The notes beneath the pieces are model-generated. The model was not told the origin of the DNA. It saw nothing but the letters and a program-made list of their open reading frames with translations, and did not search any database. This document shows, piece after piece, positions 25,244 through 34,412 of a stretch of DNA of 64,000 nucleotides. How positions within the stretch are numbered: the stretch's first letter is position 1; every line of letters begins with the position of its first letter. Made by a program: the position numbers and the translations under genes. This DNA comes from Sphingomonas sp. (GTDB lineage: Bacteria > Pseudomonadota > Alphaproteobacteria > Sphingomonadales > Sphingomonadaceae), in assembly GCF_024508665.1 (NCBI RefSeq), contig NZ_JANINP010000002.1, positions 348,598 through 412,597 on the forward strand, written 5' to 3'.

Positions 25244-26988
25244 TCGCCGAACAACTCGCGCTGCGCCTTTTCGATCTCATCGGTGTAGCGCCGCCGCACA
25301 TAGCGTTCGCTGACCACGCCCAGCACCGTGCCATCGGCATCGGTAACGACGAATTCGTTGGCCTCGCGCTCCTCGAAGGCACGCATGATCTCCGCCGCAT
25401 CCTGGTCGGGCGACAGCGTGAAGTCGGTCAGGATCGCCGCCTCGGTCACCGGGGCGTCCTCGGCCAGTCCCGGAGCGTGCGCGGCGACGGTCGGGATCAA
25501 CCCCGCATAGGCACCCGTCGGGCCGAGTGCCACGACCTGGGTGATCGAGCCCAACGGGAAACGCCGGCGGAATTCGGCGATCGTCGTGCTCCCCTCGATC
25601 TCGGGAATGCCGCGCCGCATCATCCTGCCTGCGGTCAGCGACTTGATCCAGCCGATATCGCGGGCGCTGCGGATCGTCTCGCCACGCGTGTGCAGGCGCC
25701 AGGTCGAGAAGGAGAAGCCGAACGTCTCGCGCACCAGGGTACTGGCACAGAGCGACGCGGTGATCGTAACCGCCGTGAGCGCGAAATCATGAGTCGATTC
25801 GAGTACCAGCAACGACATCGTCATCGGGCCGCCGACCACCGCGACCGCCATCGCCGCCATGCCGACCAATGCAGCATCGTTGGCGCTGACATGGGCCGCG
25901 CCCGGGATCAGATTGACCAGCCCGGCGAACAGCTGACCGACCAGCGAACCCAGGAAGAGCGACGCGAAGAACAGTCCGCCACGAAATCCGAATCCCAAGG
26001 AGATCGCAGAGGCCGCGACCTTAAGTACGAAGATCGTCGCCAGAAAGGCGAGCCCGACCTTCATCGTCAGATCGAGATGCAAGGCGCCGTGCCCGGCCGA
26101 CAAGGCCTGGGGCGACAAAGCGGCGATCGGGATCAGTAACAATCCGCCGAACACCGGTCGGTAGATGTCGGGGATCGGCAAGCGTCGCGTGGCGATTTCG
26201 ACCAAGGTCACCGCGCGCATCAGCACGATCCCGACGATCGCGCAAACCAGCCCCAGCGAAGCGAACAGGAAATAGTCCCAGGTGCCGATCGCCTCCGCGG
26301 CGGGCAGGACGATCAGATAGGCCGGCACGCCCGAGACGCGCATCGTCACCACCGCGGCCAGTGCCGCCACCGCGACCGGCGCGATCGCCGCGGGCGTGTA
26401 GGCGCCAAGCACGATCTCGAAAGCATAGAAGGCGCCGGTCAACGGTGCGCCGAAGGCCGCACCCACCGCCGCGCCGGCGCCCGCCCCGACCAGGACACGA
26501 AGGTCCGCGCGCCGCAGCCTGAGCCATTGCCCGACCACCGACGCGACTCCGCCGCCCATCTGGGCATAGGCCGCCTCGAGCCCGACCGACGCGCCCATGC
26601 CGTTCGACAACAAGGTCTGGGCAGCGACGGTCAGGCTGTCGCGCATCGGAATCACGCCGCCATGCAGCGCATTGGCCTCGACCACGTCGACCGGCGCGCG
26701 CCCCCGGCGCAGCAAGCGGCCGAGCCCGGCCAGCAACAATCCGCCGAGCGGAAGCGCGAGCAGGCGGAGCGGCTCGATCGCGGTTTGCGCGCTCAACCGC
26801 TCGTCGCCCGATACGCCGTAGAAGAGCGACTGCATGAAATGCGCGATCCCGCTCTGGACCAGGGTCAGCAGGCCCGCCGTGAGGCCGATGCCGAGGGCGA
26901 GCAGGATCAGCGCCGCTTCACTTGTACGGAAGCGGCGGCGCAATCCGATCAACAGACCTGCGGGTCGAAAGGCGGGGAGGGACGCCAT
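25240..26988 (-). CDS. ClC-family chloride channel/antiporter with C-terminal CBS domains
   Basis: A 582-residue inner-membrane protein. The ClC core occupies about residues 1-420, and a cytoplasmic tail with a CBS pair follows (EFVVTDADGTVLGVVSERYV near the end). ClC signature positions are recognisable but altered: GSGIP appears as GGVIP, GREGP as GLEAA (the gating Glu is kept), and GGLFFASLFLGSL replaces GGIFAPSL. A Glu in FYAFEIVLG fits the proton glutamate of exchangers, so Cl-/H+ exchange rather than pure channel activity is likely. It is first in a two-gene unit with the HtrA-like pseudoprotease (ATGA). The ion carried is inferred from the family. Confidence 0.9.
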   Translation of the reverse strand: MASLPAFRPAGLLIGLRRRFRTSEAALILLALGIGLTAGLLTLVQSGIAHFMQSLFYGVSGDERLSAQTAIEPLRLLALPLGGLLLAGLGRLLRRGRAPVDVVEANALHGGVIPMRDSLTVAAQTLLSNGMGASVGLEAAYAQMGGGVASVVGQWLRLRRADLRVLVGAGAGAAVGAAFGAPLTGAFYAFEIVLGAYTPAAIAPVAVAALAAVVTMRVSGVPAYLIVLPAAEAIGTWDYFLFASLGLVCAIVGIVLMRAVTLVEIATRRLPIPDIYRPVFGGLLLIPIAALSPQALSAGHGALHLDLTMKVGLAFLATIFVLKVAASAISLGFGFRGGLFFASLFLGSLVGQLFAGLVNLIPGAAHVSANDAALVGMAAMAVAVVGGPMTMSLLVLESTHDFALTAVTITASLCASTLVRETFGFSFSTWRLHTRGETIRSARDIGWIKSLTAGRMMRRGIPEIEGSTTIAEFRRRFPLGSITQVVALGPTGAYAGLIPTVAAHAPGLAEDAPVTEAAILTDFTLSPDQDAAEIMRAFEEREANEFVVTDADGTVLGVVSERYVRRRYTDEIEKAQRELFGE

Positions 26989-27020
26989 CGAAATGCGCCT
27001 AGTCGCCTAGGACTTTGTTG

Positions 27021-28139
27021 TCACTCGCCGCGCATCTCCCCAAGGCGAGGCGCGGGCCGGCCGAGGGCGAGATCGGCATCGGAGAAACGGATCGGCGTCC
27101 GCAAGCCGTCGATTCGCTCGCCCGCCACCACCATGCCGCGCGCCCGGACCTGGGGGTCGTTGAGCGCTTGCTCGACAGTATTGATCGGCCCGACCGGCAC
27201 ACCGACCGCTTCGAGCTTCGCCAGCAGATCGTCGCGCGTGAAACGACGCGTCGCCGCCTCGATCGCCGCGAACAAGGGCGCGCGATGCTCGATCCGTCCG
27301 GCATTGGTCGCCCAGCGCTCCTCCGGCTCGATCCCGACCACGCCGCAAAAGCGCTGGAACTGGCCGTCATTGCCCACCGCCAGGATGAACCAGCCGTCGC
27401 TGGTCGGGAAGACCGCGTAGGGCGAGACGTTGAGATGTGCGTTGCCGACGCGCGGCGGCGTCACACCGCTGGCGAAGTAATTCGCGGCCTGATTGGCGAG
27501 GACGCCGGTCATCGTATCGAGCAGCGCCATGTCGATATGCTGGCCGCGCCCGGTCTTCTCGCGCTGGATCAGCGCCGCCTGGATGCCGATTACCGAATAG
27601 AGGCCAGTGGCGATGTCGGCCATCGCCACGCCGATCTTTTGCGGCGCGCCGTCGGGATCGCCGGTCAGGTCCATCATCCCGCTCATTCCCTGGATGATGA
27701 AATCATAGCCGGGGCGCGGCGCGTAAGGCCCGTCCTGCCCGAAGCCGGTGATCGAGCAATAGATCAGCCGCGGGTTGATCGCCGACAGGCTGGCATAATC
27801 GAGACCGTATTTGACGAGCCCGCCGACCTTGAAATTCTCGATCAGCACATCGCTTTCGGCGGCGAGCCGCCGCACTTCTGCCTGCCCCTCGTTCGTGGTG
27901 AAGTCGATCACCACCGACGATTTGCCGCGGTTGCACGAATGGTAATAAGCCGCGTCGCGGGTGCCGTCCGGATTGGTGACGAAGGGCGGGCCCCAGGTCC
28001 GCGTGTCGTCGCCTGCCGGGCTTTCGACCTTGATCACCTCGGCGCCGAGATCGGCCAGCACCTGACCGGCCCAGGGGCCCGCCAGGATACGCGCGAGTTC
28101 GAGTACCTTGAGGCCGGCGAGTGGAGCGGGTTTGGTCAT
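27021..28139 (-). CDS. CaiB/BaiF family (class III) CoA-transferase
   Basis: A 372-residue cytoplasmic enzyme. The opening APLAGLKVLELARILAGPWA and the following LADLGAEVIKVE are the usual N-terminal signature. NRGKSSVVIDF and GYDFIIQGMSGMM follow, and Asp175 in AMADIATGL fits the catalytic aspartate that forms the acyl-CoA anhydride. Family members move CoA between carboxylic acids (formyl-CoA:oxalate, carnitine, succinyl-CoA and others); substrate specificity cannot be read here. The ATG at 28139 starts exactly at the family N-terminus. It is monocistronic, divergent from the K+-channel-like gene, and 32 bp upstream of the ClC operon on the same strand. Confidence 0.9.
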   Translation of the reverse strand: MTKPAPLAGLKVLELARILAGPWAGQVLADLGAEVIKVESPAGDDTRTWGPPFVTNPDGTRDAAYYHSCNRGKSSVVIDFTTNEGQAEVRRLAAESDVLIENFKVGGLVKYGLDYASLSAINPRLIYCSITGFGQDGPYAPRPGYDFIIQGMSGMMDLTGDPDGAPQKIGVAMADIATGLYSVIGIQAALIQREKTGRGQHIDMALLDTMTGVLANQAANYFASGVTPPRVGNAHLNVSPYAVFPTSDGWFILAVGNDGQFQRFCGVVGIEPEERWATNAGRIEHRAPLFAAIEAATRRFTRDDLLAKLEAVGVPVGPINTVEQALNDPQVRARGMVVAGERIDGLRTPIRFSDADLALGRPAPRLGEMRGE

Positions 28140-28311
28140 TCGGCTTCCTTGGCGCCTGATCGCGGCGATGTCACTGCTATCCCGTGCGTGACGTCCGCGC
28201 GATGCGCCGTCGCCGCAGGGTAGACCCGGTCGACCGCAACGGCATGTCGACCGGCCACACCTCGTCGCAGCCGACATTGCCAATCGGCGACGGCCCTCCG
28301 AAGAAGCGGCA

Positions 28312-29055
28312 ATGCCGAATATTGTCCAGACCGCCTTCACCTCCATTCGCCAGCATCGCGTCGATACCGCGCTGACCGCCCTGCTCGTCCTTCAGGGCGT
28401 GACATTGTTCGCGGTTATCCCGTTCGGCGCGCGGTCGACCGGCGGCCGAATCCTGCTCGATCTCTGCCATTTTTCGTTCGCCGCCATCAGCGTCGCCGCG
28501 CTGACGCGGCGCCGCGTCGTACAAGGCGTGGTGATCGCCGCCCTGGCGTTGCTGGCGATGGGGCCGTCGGTGTCGCAACGACTGGGCGCCGACCTGCACC
28601 TCGACGTCGCGGCACAACATGAACTGGTCGCTTTGATCGCGTTCGCGTTCAACGCCGCCATCACCGCGCTGGTCGCGCGCCACGTCTTTTCCTCCGTTCG
28701 GGTGACGGTCCATCGCGTGCGCGGCGCGATCCTGCTCTACCTGAACGTCGCCGCCTTGTTCGGCATCGCCTATACCGCAATCGAACAAGTCGCGCCGGGC
28801 GCGTTCCACATCGTGATTCAGCCGGGCGAGGCGCCGACCGCCGCCTTCACCTATTTCAGCCTGAGCACGATCACGACAGTCGGTTTCGGCGACATCACCC
28901 CGCTCCACCCGCTGGCGCGCAGCCTGGCGACGCTCGAAGCGGTGTTCGGCCAGCTCTTCCCCGCGACCCTGCTCGCGCGACTCGTCGCATTGCATCTGGC
29001 ACACGAACGGCAGCAGCCGAGCCGGGAGGTCGACGCGGAGACCAATCCGTCCTGA
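28312..29055 (+). CDS. Two-pore-domain-type potassium channel protein (Ion_trans_2)
   Basis: A 247-residue inner-membrane protein. Hydrophobic segments fall near residues 20-38, 48-64, 70-86, 103-123 and 140-158. A pore loop with selectivity filter TTVGFGD (188-194) follows, then a last helix (about 200-225). The filter sequence is that of K+ channels. There is no RCK/TrkA-N domain, so gating would be ligand-independent or through unknown partners. It is transcribed alone, divergent from the CoA-transferase across 172 bp that must contain both promoters. The ATG at 28312 has a GAAGAAGCGG stretch upstream as a weak ribosome site. Confidence 0.88.
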   Translation: MPNIVQTAFTSIRQHRVDTALTALLVLQGVTLFAVIPFGARSTGGRILLDLCHFSFAAISVAALTRRRVVQGVVIAALALLAMGPSVSQRLGADLHLDVAAQHELVALIAFAFNAAITALVARHVFSSVRVTVHRVRGAILLYLNVAALFGIAYTAIEQVAPGAFHIVIQPGEAPTAAFTYFSLSTITTVGFGDITPLHPLARSLATLEAVFGQLFPATLLARLVALHLAHERQQPSREVDAETNPS

Positions 29056-29085
29056 CGATCTTCGGAAATCCAAAGCGACGGGAAA

Positions 29086-31353
29086 TCAGCCCTTCAAGAG
29101 CTTGACCGCCGCGTCGAGCAGATCGGCATAACGATTGAGCGCCGCCGCGGTCTTCGCGACATAGGCCTTCGCGTCGTCGAAACGGCGTTGCTCGATCCCT
29201 TCGCGAATACCCGGCAAGGTCTTGGCGCCATAGCCGGTCAGCGTGCCCGGCGCGTAGATCAGATTGCGATACCAGGGCCGGCCGGGCAGGCCGTCCTTGT
29301 CGAGCAGCAATTGGTCGACGCCCTTGAGCATCGCCATTGCCCTGGCGACCTTGTCGGGCGCGGCACGATCGAATGCGGCGTCGACCGCGCGCGACGCGCG
29401 GGTCAGATGGTCGGATGCATCCTCCAGCGCGAGCATGTCGAGCAGCGGGGTCACGCCTTTATCCTCCGGCGCAGCCATCGGGTCCACCGGGTTGGAGGTC
29501 AGCTTGAACACGTCGTCACGACCAAGGTCCTTGAGTGCACGGTCCTGCTCGCGCTGATCGGCGGCGAGTCTCTTCACTTCGCCGACATAGCGCGCGACGG
29601 TCGCGGCCATATCACTATAGCGCACCGGCACGCGCGGCGCGGCGGCGGCGCGCAGCACCATCCGCCCGACGAACTTGGACAGGGTTGCGCCATAGACCAG
29701 CCCGGGATCGTCGAAATTGGTGACGTGATAATAAGTGTCATAGGCCGAATGATACGAGCCGCCGCCCGCGCCCTCTCCGCCGAAGCCGAGATTGACCGAG
29801 GGGATGCCGAGATGCGCGATGAACGCGCTATAGTCCGAGCCCGAGCCGAGCGCGCCGATCGGGATGTCGCCGCCAGCCTTGGCCGCCTCGAGCGCGCCGG
29901 ACCCGGCGTCGCGGCCGCTGCCCGAATAGGCGCCGGCGCGAATGCTCGCGCGCAGCCGGTCATAGACGCTGACCCCGGTCTGCGGATCGGGCACGTCGCG
30001 CGCGATCGAGTTGACGAAATGCTGGAGCGTATGGCTGCCCTCGGCGCCCAGGAAGCCGCGCGAGGTGTCGTCGGTGTTGATGTAGAGCACGGCCTTGGCT
30101 TGCAGTTCGTCGGCATGCGTCTCGGCCCATTCGGTCGAGCCGAGCAGGCCGGGCTCCTCGCCGTCCCAGCTGGCATAGACGAGCGTGCGGTCGGGCCGCC
30201 AGCCGGTCTTCGCCAGCGCGCCGAGCGCCTTGGCTTCCGACATCAAGGCGACCTGGCCCGACAGCGGATCGTCGGCACCGAACACCCAGCCGTCGCGATG
30301 ATTGCCGCGCACGATCCATTCGTCGGGGCGCGTGCTGCCCTTCATCACCGCGATGACGTCGTAGAGCGTCTTGAGCGACCAGTCCGACTTGACCGCCAGA
30401 TGCACCTTGACCGCATCGGACCCGCCCCAATGATAGGGGATCGGCAACCCGCCGCGATCCCTGCCGGTGGCTACCGGACCCTCGAGCCCGGCGAGGATCT
30501 TGACCGCGTCGCCGTAGGAGATCGGCAGCGCCGGGATCTTGAGGATCGTCTTGGCCTCGGCGCGGGTCAGGCGCTTGGCATTGTCGGTCGCACCGATCCC
30601 GGGCGTCAGCGGGTCGCCCGGATAGGTGGTCATGTCCATCACCGATCCGCGCTGCACGCCTCCTTCGGGCCGCGCACCGCCCTTGGGATAGACGTCGCCG
30701 CGGGCATAGCCGTCGTCGCCCGGGTCCGAATAGATCAGGCAGCCGACCGCGCCATGTTCCTGCGCCAGCTTGGGCTTCAATCCGCGCCAGCCGCCGCCAT
30801 AGCGCGCGATGACGATCTTGCCCTTGACGCTGATCCCGCGCCGCGCGAGCGCGTCATAATCGTCGGGCATGCCGTAATTGACGTAGACCACGGGCGCGGT
30901 GACGTCGCCATCGCCCTGATAGGCGACATACGGCGGCAGCGCGCCGTCGAGCTTGTCGGGACCGAGCTGCGGCTCCTGCCCGCCCAGCGTGACGCGTTCC
31001 GGACCAAGCAGCTCGAGCGTGGTCGAGATCGGCGTCGGGTAGAGCACCTTGAAGGTCTCGATATGCGCGTCCCAGCCCCATTGCTTGAACAGCGCGAGTT
31101 CCATCTCGGCATTGGCCTTGTCGTGCGGGCTGCCGACATGGTTGGGCGCCGACGCCATCTCCTTGAGCCAGGCAAGCTGGTCGGCGCTGCTGATCTGGGC
31201 GTCGAACGCCTTTTCGGTCGCGGCGGTGCCGACGGTCTGCGCGCCGAGCGGTTGAACAGCCACCAGTGCGATCGCCATCGCGGCAAGGGCCGACCTGCCG
31301 CTCATCCGGACGCGACGCGCCCCCGACCGACCCCGATACTGGTCCTTCGCCAT
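29086..31353 (-). CDS. Secreted M28 family metallopeptidase (glutamate carboxypeptidase II-like)
   Basis: A 755-residue protein with a signal peptide near residues 17-39 (MSGRSALAAMAIALVAVQPL, ending GAQ), a PA domain insert, the M28 catalytic domain and a C-terminal transferrin-receptor-like dimerisation domain. Zinc ligands and catalytic residues are recognisable: GNHRDGWVFGADDPLSG (His, bridging Asp), SWDGEEPGLLGSTEW (Glu-Glu), YINTDD (Asp) and SYHSAYDT (His). Bacterial members hydrolyse peptides or gamma-glutamyl-type substrates in the periplasm; the exact substrate is unknown. The ATG at 31353 has AAAAGGGG upstream; more distal in-frame starts run into repeat DNA. Its tail lies 30 bp from the channel gene, convergent. 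Confidence 0.92.
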   Translation of the reverse strand: MAKDQYRGRSGARRVRMSGRSALAAMAIALVAVQPLGAQTVGTAATEKAFDAQISSADQLAWLKEMASAPNHVGSPHDKANAEMELALFKQWGWDAHIETFKVLYPTPISTTLELLGPERVTLGGQEPQLGPDKLDGALPPYVAYQGDGDVTAPVVYVNYGMPDDYDALARRGISVKGKIVIARYGGGWRGLKPKLAQEHGAVGCLIYSDPGDDGYARGDVYPKGGARPEGGVQRGSVMDMTTYPGDPLTPGIGATDNAKRLTRAEAKTILKIPALPISYGDAVKILAGLEGPVATGRDRGGLPIPYHWGGSDAVKVHLAVKSDWSLKTLYDVIAVMKGSTRPDEWIVRGNHRDGWVFGADDPLSGQVALMSEAKALGALAKTGWRPDRTLVYASWDGEEPGLLGSTEWAETHADELQAKAVLYINTDDTSRGFLGAEGSHTLQHFVNSIARDVPDPQTGVSVYDRLRASIRAGAYSGSGRDAGSGALEAAKAGGDIPIGALGSGSDYSAFIAHLGIPSVNLGFGGEGAGGGSYHSAYDTYYHVTNFDDPGLVYGATLSKFVGRMVLRAAAAPRVPVRYSDMAATVARYVGEVKRLAADQREQDRALKDLGRDDVFKLTSNPVDPMAAPEDKGVTPLLDMLALEDASDHLTRASRAVDAAFDRAAPDKVARAMAMLKGVDQLLLDKDGLPGRPWYRNLIYAPGTLTGYGAKTLPGIREGIEQRRFDDAKAYVAKTAAALNRYADLLDAAVKLLKG

Positions 31354-31500
31354 CGCGCGCCCCTTTTGCTGCTGGTTGCCCTGTCCGAATCCGTGGCACC
31401 GTAACGATGTCGTTGAAGCAAACCAGTCTTTCCGTGCGAAAAAGCGTCGGTCGTCCTTCGGCCGGAGCTTCCCACCGGCACGCGGTTGTCCGGAGTCTGC

Positions 31501-31642
31501 CCCTCTCCCGCGCGCGGGAGAGGGAGGGGCCCGCCGCGCAGCGGTGGGAGGGTGAGGGTCTTCTTTCTTCTTCTGTCTCGGCAAATGCTTGGAAGAAGAA
31601 AGAAGACCCTCACCCAAACCCTCTCCCGCACGCGGGAGAGGG
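31501..31642. repeat. CCCTCTCCC-type nested palindromic element upstream of the M28 gene
   Basis: A perfect 24-bp palindrome at 31501-31524 is mirrored by a near-perfect one at 31619-31642. Between them lie perfect 24-bp inverted arms, 31550-31573 and 31592-31615 (GGGTGAGGGTCTTC type), around an 18-bp centre. Reading frames through it give Pro/Leu/Arg-rich peptides and are not genes. Related elements are at 37329-37488, 40742-40765, 52542-52671 and 59351-59502. The rest of the 376-bp gap 31354-31729 shows no gene; the M28 promoter must lie just right of 31353. Confidence 0.85.
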
Positions 31643-31729
31643 CTAAAATTTGCACAGGGTGCAACCCGACCGTCCGCGCCGTTTCGATAGACCCTCCCGA
31701 GCGAAAGGGAGGAGGCAACAGTACCGCGA

Positions 31730-32779
31730 TCACGCCGGTGCGGCAGTCGACCCGCGGATGACGAGTTCGGCCGGCACCACGACGGGGTCGGCGGACACGT
31801 GCTTTCCGGTGCGGTCGGCGATGATCAATTCGACCGCGCGCGATGTCACCTCGGCGATCCGTTGGACCACAGCCGTCAGCGGGGGATGGGTGAAGCGGAC
31901 GATCGGCGTATCGTCGAAACTGATCAGCGACAGGTCGTGCGGCACAGACAGGCCGCGGTCGCGGCCGGTTTCAAGCGCCGCCAGCGCCATCTGGTCGTTG
32001 CTCGCGACGATCGCGGTCGGCGCCTGCGGCCGGTCGAGCAATTGGGCCGCGGCGGTCTTGCCCGACGCATAAGTGAAATCCCCGGCGGCGAGCAGGCCGT
32101 CGGTGGGCAAGCCCGCCGCCGTCATCGCCGCGCGCCAGCCGTCGACGCGCCAGCCGCTCACTTCATAGTCCGGCGGACCGGCGATGAAGCCGATCCGTTG
32201 GTGCCCCAACTGGATGAGATGCTCGGTCGCGAGCCGCGCGGCGCGCTCGTCGTCCATCGTCAGCGCGAAGCCGGGGCCCGGCCGCAGCGACCCGATCCGC
32301 GCGAAGCTGATCCCGTGGGCGACCAACAGGTCGATGATCAGCGGATTTTCCGAATGCGGCGGAGTCAGGATGACGCCATCGGGCTGCAGCGCCGCGATCG
32401 CCGCCAGCAATTCGCGCTCGATATGGTCGCTATGCGTGTCGATCAGTTCGACGATCAGGCGGTAACCGTGCTGCGCGCAGGTGAGCATGCCGCCGAGCAG
32501 CATCTGGTCGACCCAGTCGCTGCCCTCACGCGATCGCCAACCCTCGATCGTGCGTTCGCGATCGTTGAGCGCCAGGATCAGATAGGATCGCGACCCGCCC
32601 ATCCGCTGCGCGGCGATCGACGGGACGTAGCCGAGCTTGTCGATCGACCGCCGGACGCGCTCGATCATCTCGCGCCGGACATTGGGTTCGTTGTTGATGA
32701 CCCGGCTAACCGTCTGCAGCGACACGCCGGCATCGGCGGCGACGTGCTTGATCGTAACGCTCTGCCTGCGCCGCGCCAT
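31730..32779 (-). CDS. LacI-family transcriptional regulator
   Basis: A 349-residue regulator. The helix-turn-helix IKHVAADAGVSLQTVSRVIN lies near residues 10-30, then the hinge (GYVPSIAAQRMGG), followed by a sensor domain with TIEGWRSREGSDW, GVILTPPHSENP, DERAARLATEHLI and a C-terminal ISFDDTPIVRFTHPPLT. This last block resembles AraR/CelR-type sugar-responsive LacI proteins. The ATG at 32779 sits at the usual distance before the HTH. It is divergent from the MFS gene, which is its most likely target. The palindrome used by the first LacI regulator was not seen in the intervening 213 bp. Confidence 0.9.
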   Translation of the reverse strand: MARRRQSVTIKHVAADAGVSLQTVSRVINNEPNVRREMIERVRRSIDKLGYVPSIAAQRMGGSRSYLILALNDRERTIEGWRSREGSDWVDQMLLGGMLTCAQHGYRLIVELIDTHSDHIERELLAAIAALQPDGVILTPPHSENPLIIDLLVAHGISFARIGSLRPGPGFALTMDDERAARLATEHLIQLGHQRIGFIAGPPDYEVSGWRVDGWRAAMTAAGLPTDGLLAAGDFTYASGKTAAAQLLDRPQAPTAIVASNDQMALAALETGRDRGLSVPHDLSLISFDDTPIVRFTHPPLTAVVQRIAEVTSRAVELIIADRTGKHVSADPVVVPAELVIRGSTAAPA

Positions 32780-32992
32780 CGAACGCTCAGCGCCTGACCA
32801 TCGCGGAAGCCGGCGGACCCGGCGTCGGTTTGCGCGACGGCTCGTCGGTCGGGAGTGGGCTGCGCGGCATGAACCTTGGGTAGCTCCATATCGAAGGAGC
32901 AGGAAGTCCGGAATCAGACGCCACACGGGCCCATTCAAAAAGCCGCGGTCCGTCCCGCCGATCTCCCGTTGCCGAGCCTTGCCCGCGCGTAC
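32780..32992. promoter_or_regulatory. Divergent promoter region of LacI regulator and MFS transporter
   Basis: A 213-bp GC-rich gap. AAGGAGCAGG near 32898 looks like a ribosome site but no start codon follows at a fitting distance. No clear operator dyad or -10 was recognised by eye. Confidence 0.35.
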
Positions 32993-34252
32993 ATGATGGC
33001 GGGCCAGCGCATGCCCGACATCCTTGCCCCGCCAGTCGACCAGCGACGCGACACGACCGGCGGCGCGGCGGCCGAACGGCGCTCGACCGGGTTCCTGCTG
33101 ATCTATGCGCTGGCCAATGCCGGCGGGGTGATCGGCTATCTGCCGCTGCTCACCTTGTTGCTGGCGATCAAGGTCGAGGCACTGGCCGGCGAATCGCGAG
33201 TCAATTTGCTGACCGCGACCGTGATTGCCGGGGCGATCGCGGCGAGCACCTCCAACATCCTGTTCGGCTGGCTGAGCGATCGTTCGATGGCGCACGGCGG
33301 CGGCCGGCGGGGCTGGATGGTGGGCGGCCTGATCGCGACCGTCGCCGCCTATGGAGCGATCGCCGTCGCACACGGCCCCGCGACGATCATCGCCGCGATC
33401 GTGGTCTTTCAAGTCGCGCTCAACGCCGTCCTGGCGCCGCTGGTCGCGGTGATGGCGGACGAGATTCCCGATTCGCAGAAAGGCACGACCGGCGGGCTGT
33501 TGTCGCTCGGCTATCCGGTGGCGTCCGGCGTGCTTGCCCTGGTCGTCGGCATTCCCGCGCTGGGTGAAACGGGCCGGCTGATGATCGTCGTCGCGATCGC
33601 CGCTCTCTGCCTGATCCCACTGATCCTGAGCCCCGCGCGGCCACTGCCGATCGTCGATCCGCCACGCGCCGCCGTGGCGATGCGCCGCCATGACCTGGCC
33701 GCGTCATGGTGCGCGCGGTTGCTGTTCCAGATCGCGGGGTGCGTGCTGCAGCTCTATCTGCTCTATTATTTCGAAAGCATCGTCCCCGATGCCCCCCGGG
33801 ACGACCTCGCGGCGCGCGTCGGCAACCTGCTCACTTTCTCCTTCATCGCGCCCTTGCCGATCGCCTTGCTGTTCGGACGGCTGTCCGACCGGCTCGACCG
33901 CCGCAAGCCGTTCCTGATCGCCGCCGCCATCGTCACCGCGATCGGTCTCGCCGGCATGGCGGCGGCGCATAGCTGGACCGCGGGAGCGCTCGGCTTCGCC
34001 TGCTACACGATCGGCTATAGCGTGTTCCTGCCGCTTCAGGTCGCCTTTTCGATGCAATTGCTGCCCGATCCACGGCATCGCGGGCGCGATCTCGGCCTGT
34101 TCAACCTGACCAACACTTTGCCGTCGTTGCTCGGCCCGTTGTTGACCTGGTGGCTGGCATCGCCGCGCGATTTCACCGTGGTGATGGCGATGCTGGCGGT
34201 GCTTGTGCTGTGCGCCGGGTTGGCGATGCTCGGCGTGCGAGGACGGCGTTAG
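32993..34252 (+). CDS. MFS transporter
   Basis: An inner-membrane protein of about 419 residues with 12 hydrophobic segments (first at IYALANAGGVIGYLPLL) and the loop 2-3 motif GWLSDRSMAHGGGRR, repeated in the second half as GRLSDRLDRRKPF; both are classic MFS signatures. Start choice is uncertain: ATG 32993, 32996 and 33011 are possible and none has a strong ribosome site; a TTG at 32876 would add a 39-residue polar tail. The divergent LacI gene points to a sugar or sugar-derivative substrate, but nothing in the sequence fixes it. A weak hairpin with T-run at 34329-34351 may end transcription. Confidence 0.85.
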   Translation: MMAGQRMPDILAPPVDQRRDTTGGAAAERRSTGFLLIYALANAGGVIGYLPLLTLLLAIKVEALAGESRVNLLTATVIAGAIAASTSNILFGWLSDRSMAHGGGRRGWMVGGLIATVAAYGAIAVAHGPATIIAAIVVFQVALNAVLAPLVAVMADEIPDSQKGTTGGLLSLGYPVASGVLALVVGIPALGETGRLMIVVAIAALCLIPLILSPARPLPIVDPPRAAVAMRRHDLAASWCARLLFQIAGCVLQLYLLYYFESIVPDAPRDDLAARVGNLLTFSFIAPLPIALLFGRLSDRLDRRKPFLIAAAIVTAIGLAGMAAAHSWTAGALGFACYTIGYSVFLPLQVAFSMQLLPDPRHRGRDLGLFNLTNTLPSLLGPLLTWWLASPRDFTVVMAMLAVLVLCAGLAMLGVRGRR

Positions 34253-34328
34253 AGCCTGTTTCAGCAAGCCGTAACAGCTGCGGCACCCGATCCGCCTCCT
34301 CACCGGGCACTCGTCGGGGCCCGGAACG

Positions 34329-34351
34329 ACTTGGTTCGAAACGAAGTTTTT
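34329..34351 (+). terminator. Weak intrinsic terminator after the MFS gene
   Basis: ACTT-G-GTT-CGA-AAC-G-AAGT forms a short stem with one internal G/G mismatch and a three-base loop, followed by five T (34347-34351). It is weak, but it is the only such structure in the 160-bp gap before the DUF4129 gene. Confidence 0.4.
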
Positions 34352-34412
34352 AGCGGTTGCGCGCTTACCTGCATGGGGTAAGCAATAGGGGTTGTTAGCG
34401 CAGGGGTAGCGT

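Noticed and set aside
31486..31761. Short open frames through the palindromic repeat upstream of the M28 gene
   Set aside because: Pro/Leu/Arg-rich translations of a structured repeat; similar peptides arise at every copy and have no start signals.
34325..34351. GGTTCGAAA resembling a tRNA T-loop
   Set aside because: No acceptor, D or anticodon stems surround it; the bases fit a weak terminator hairpin instead.
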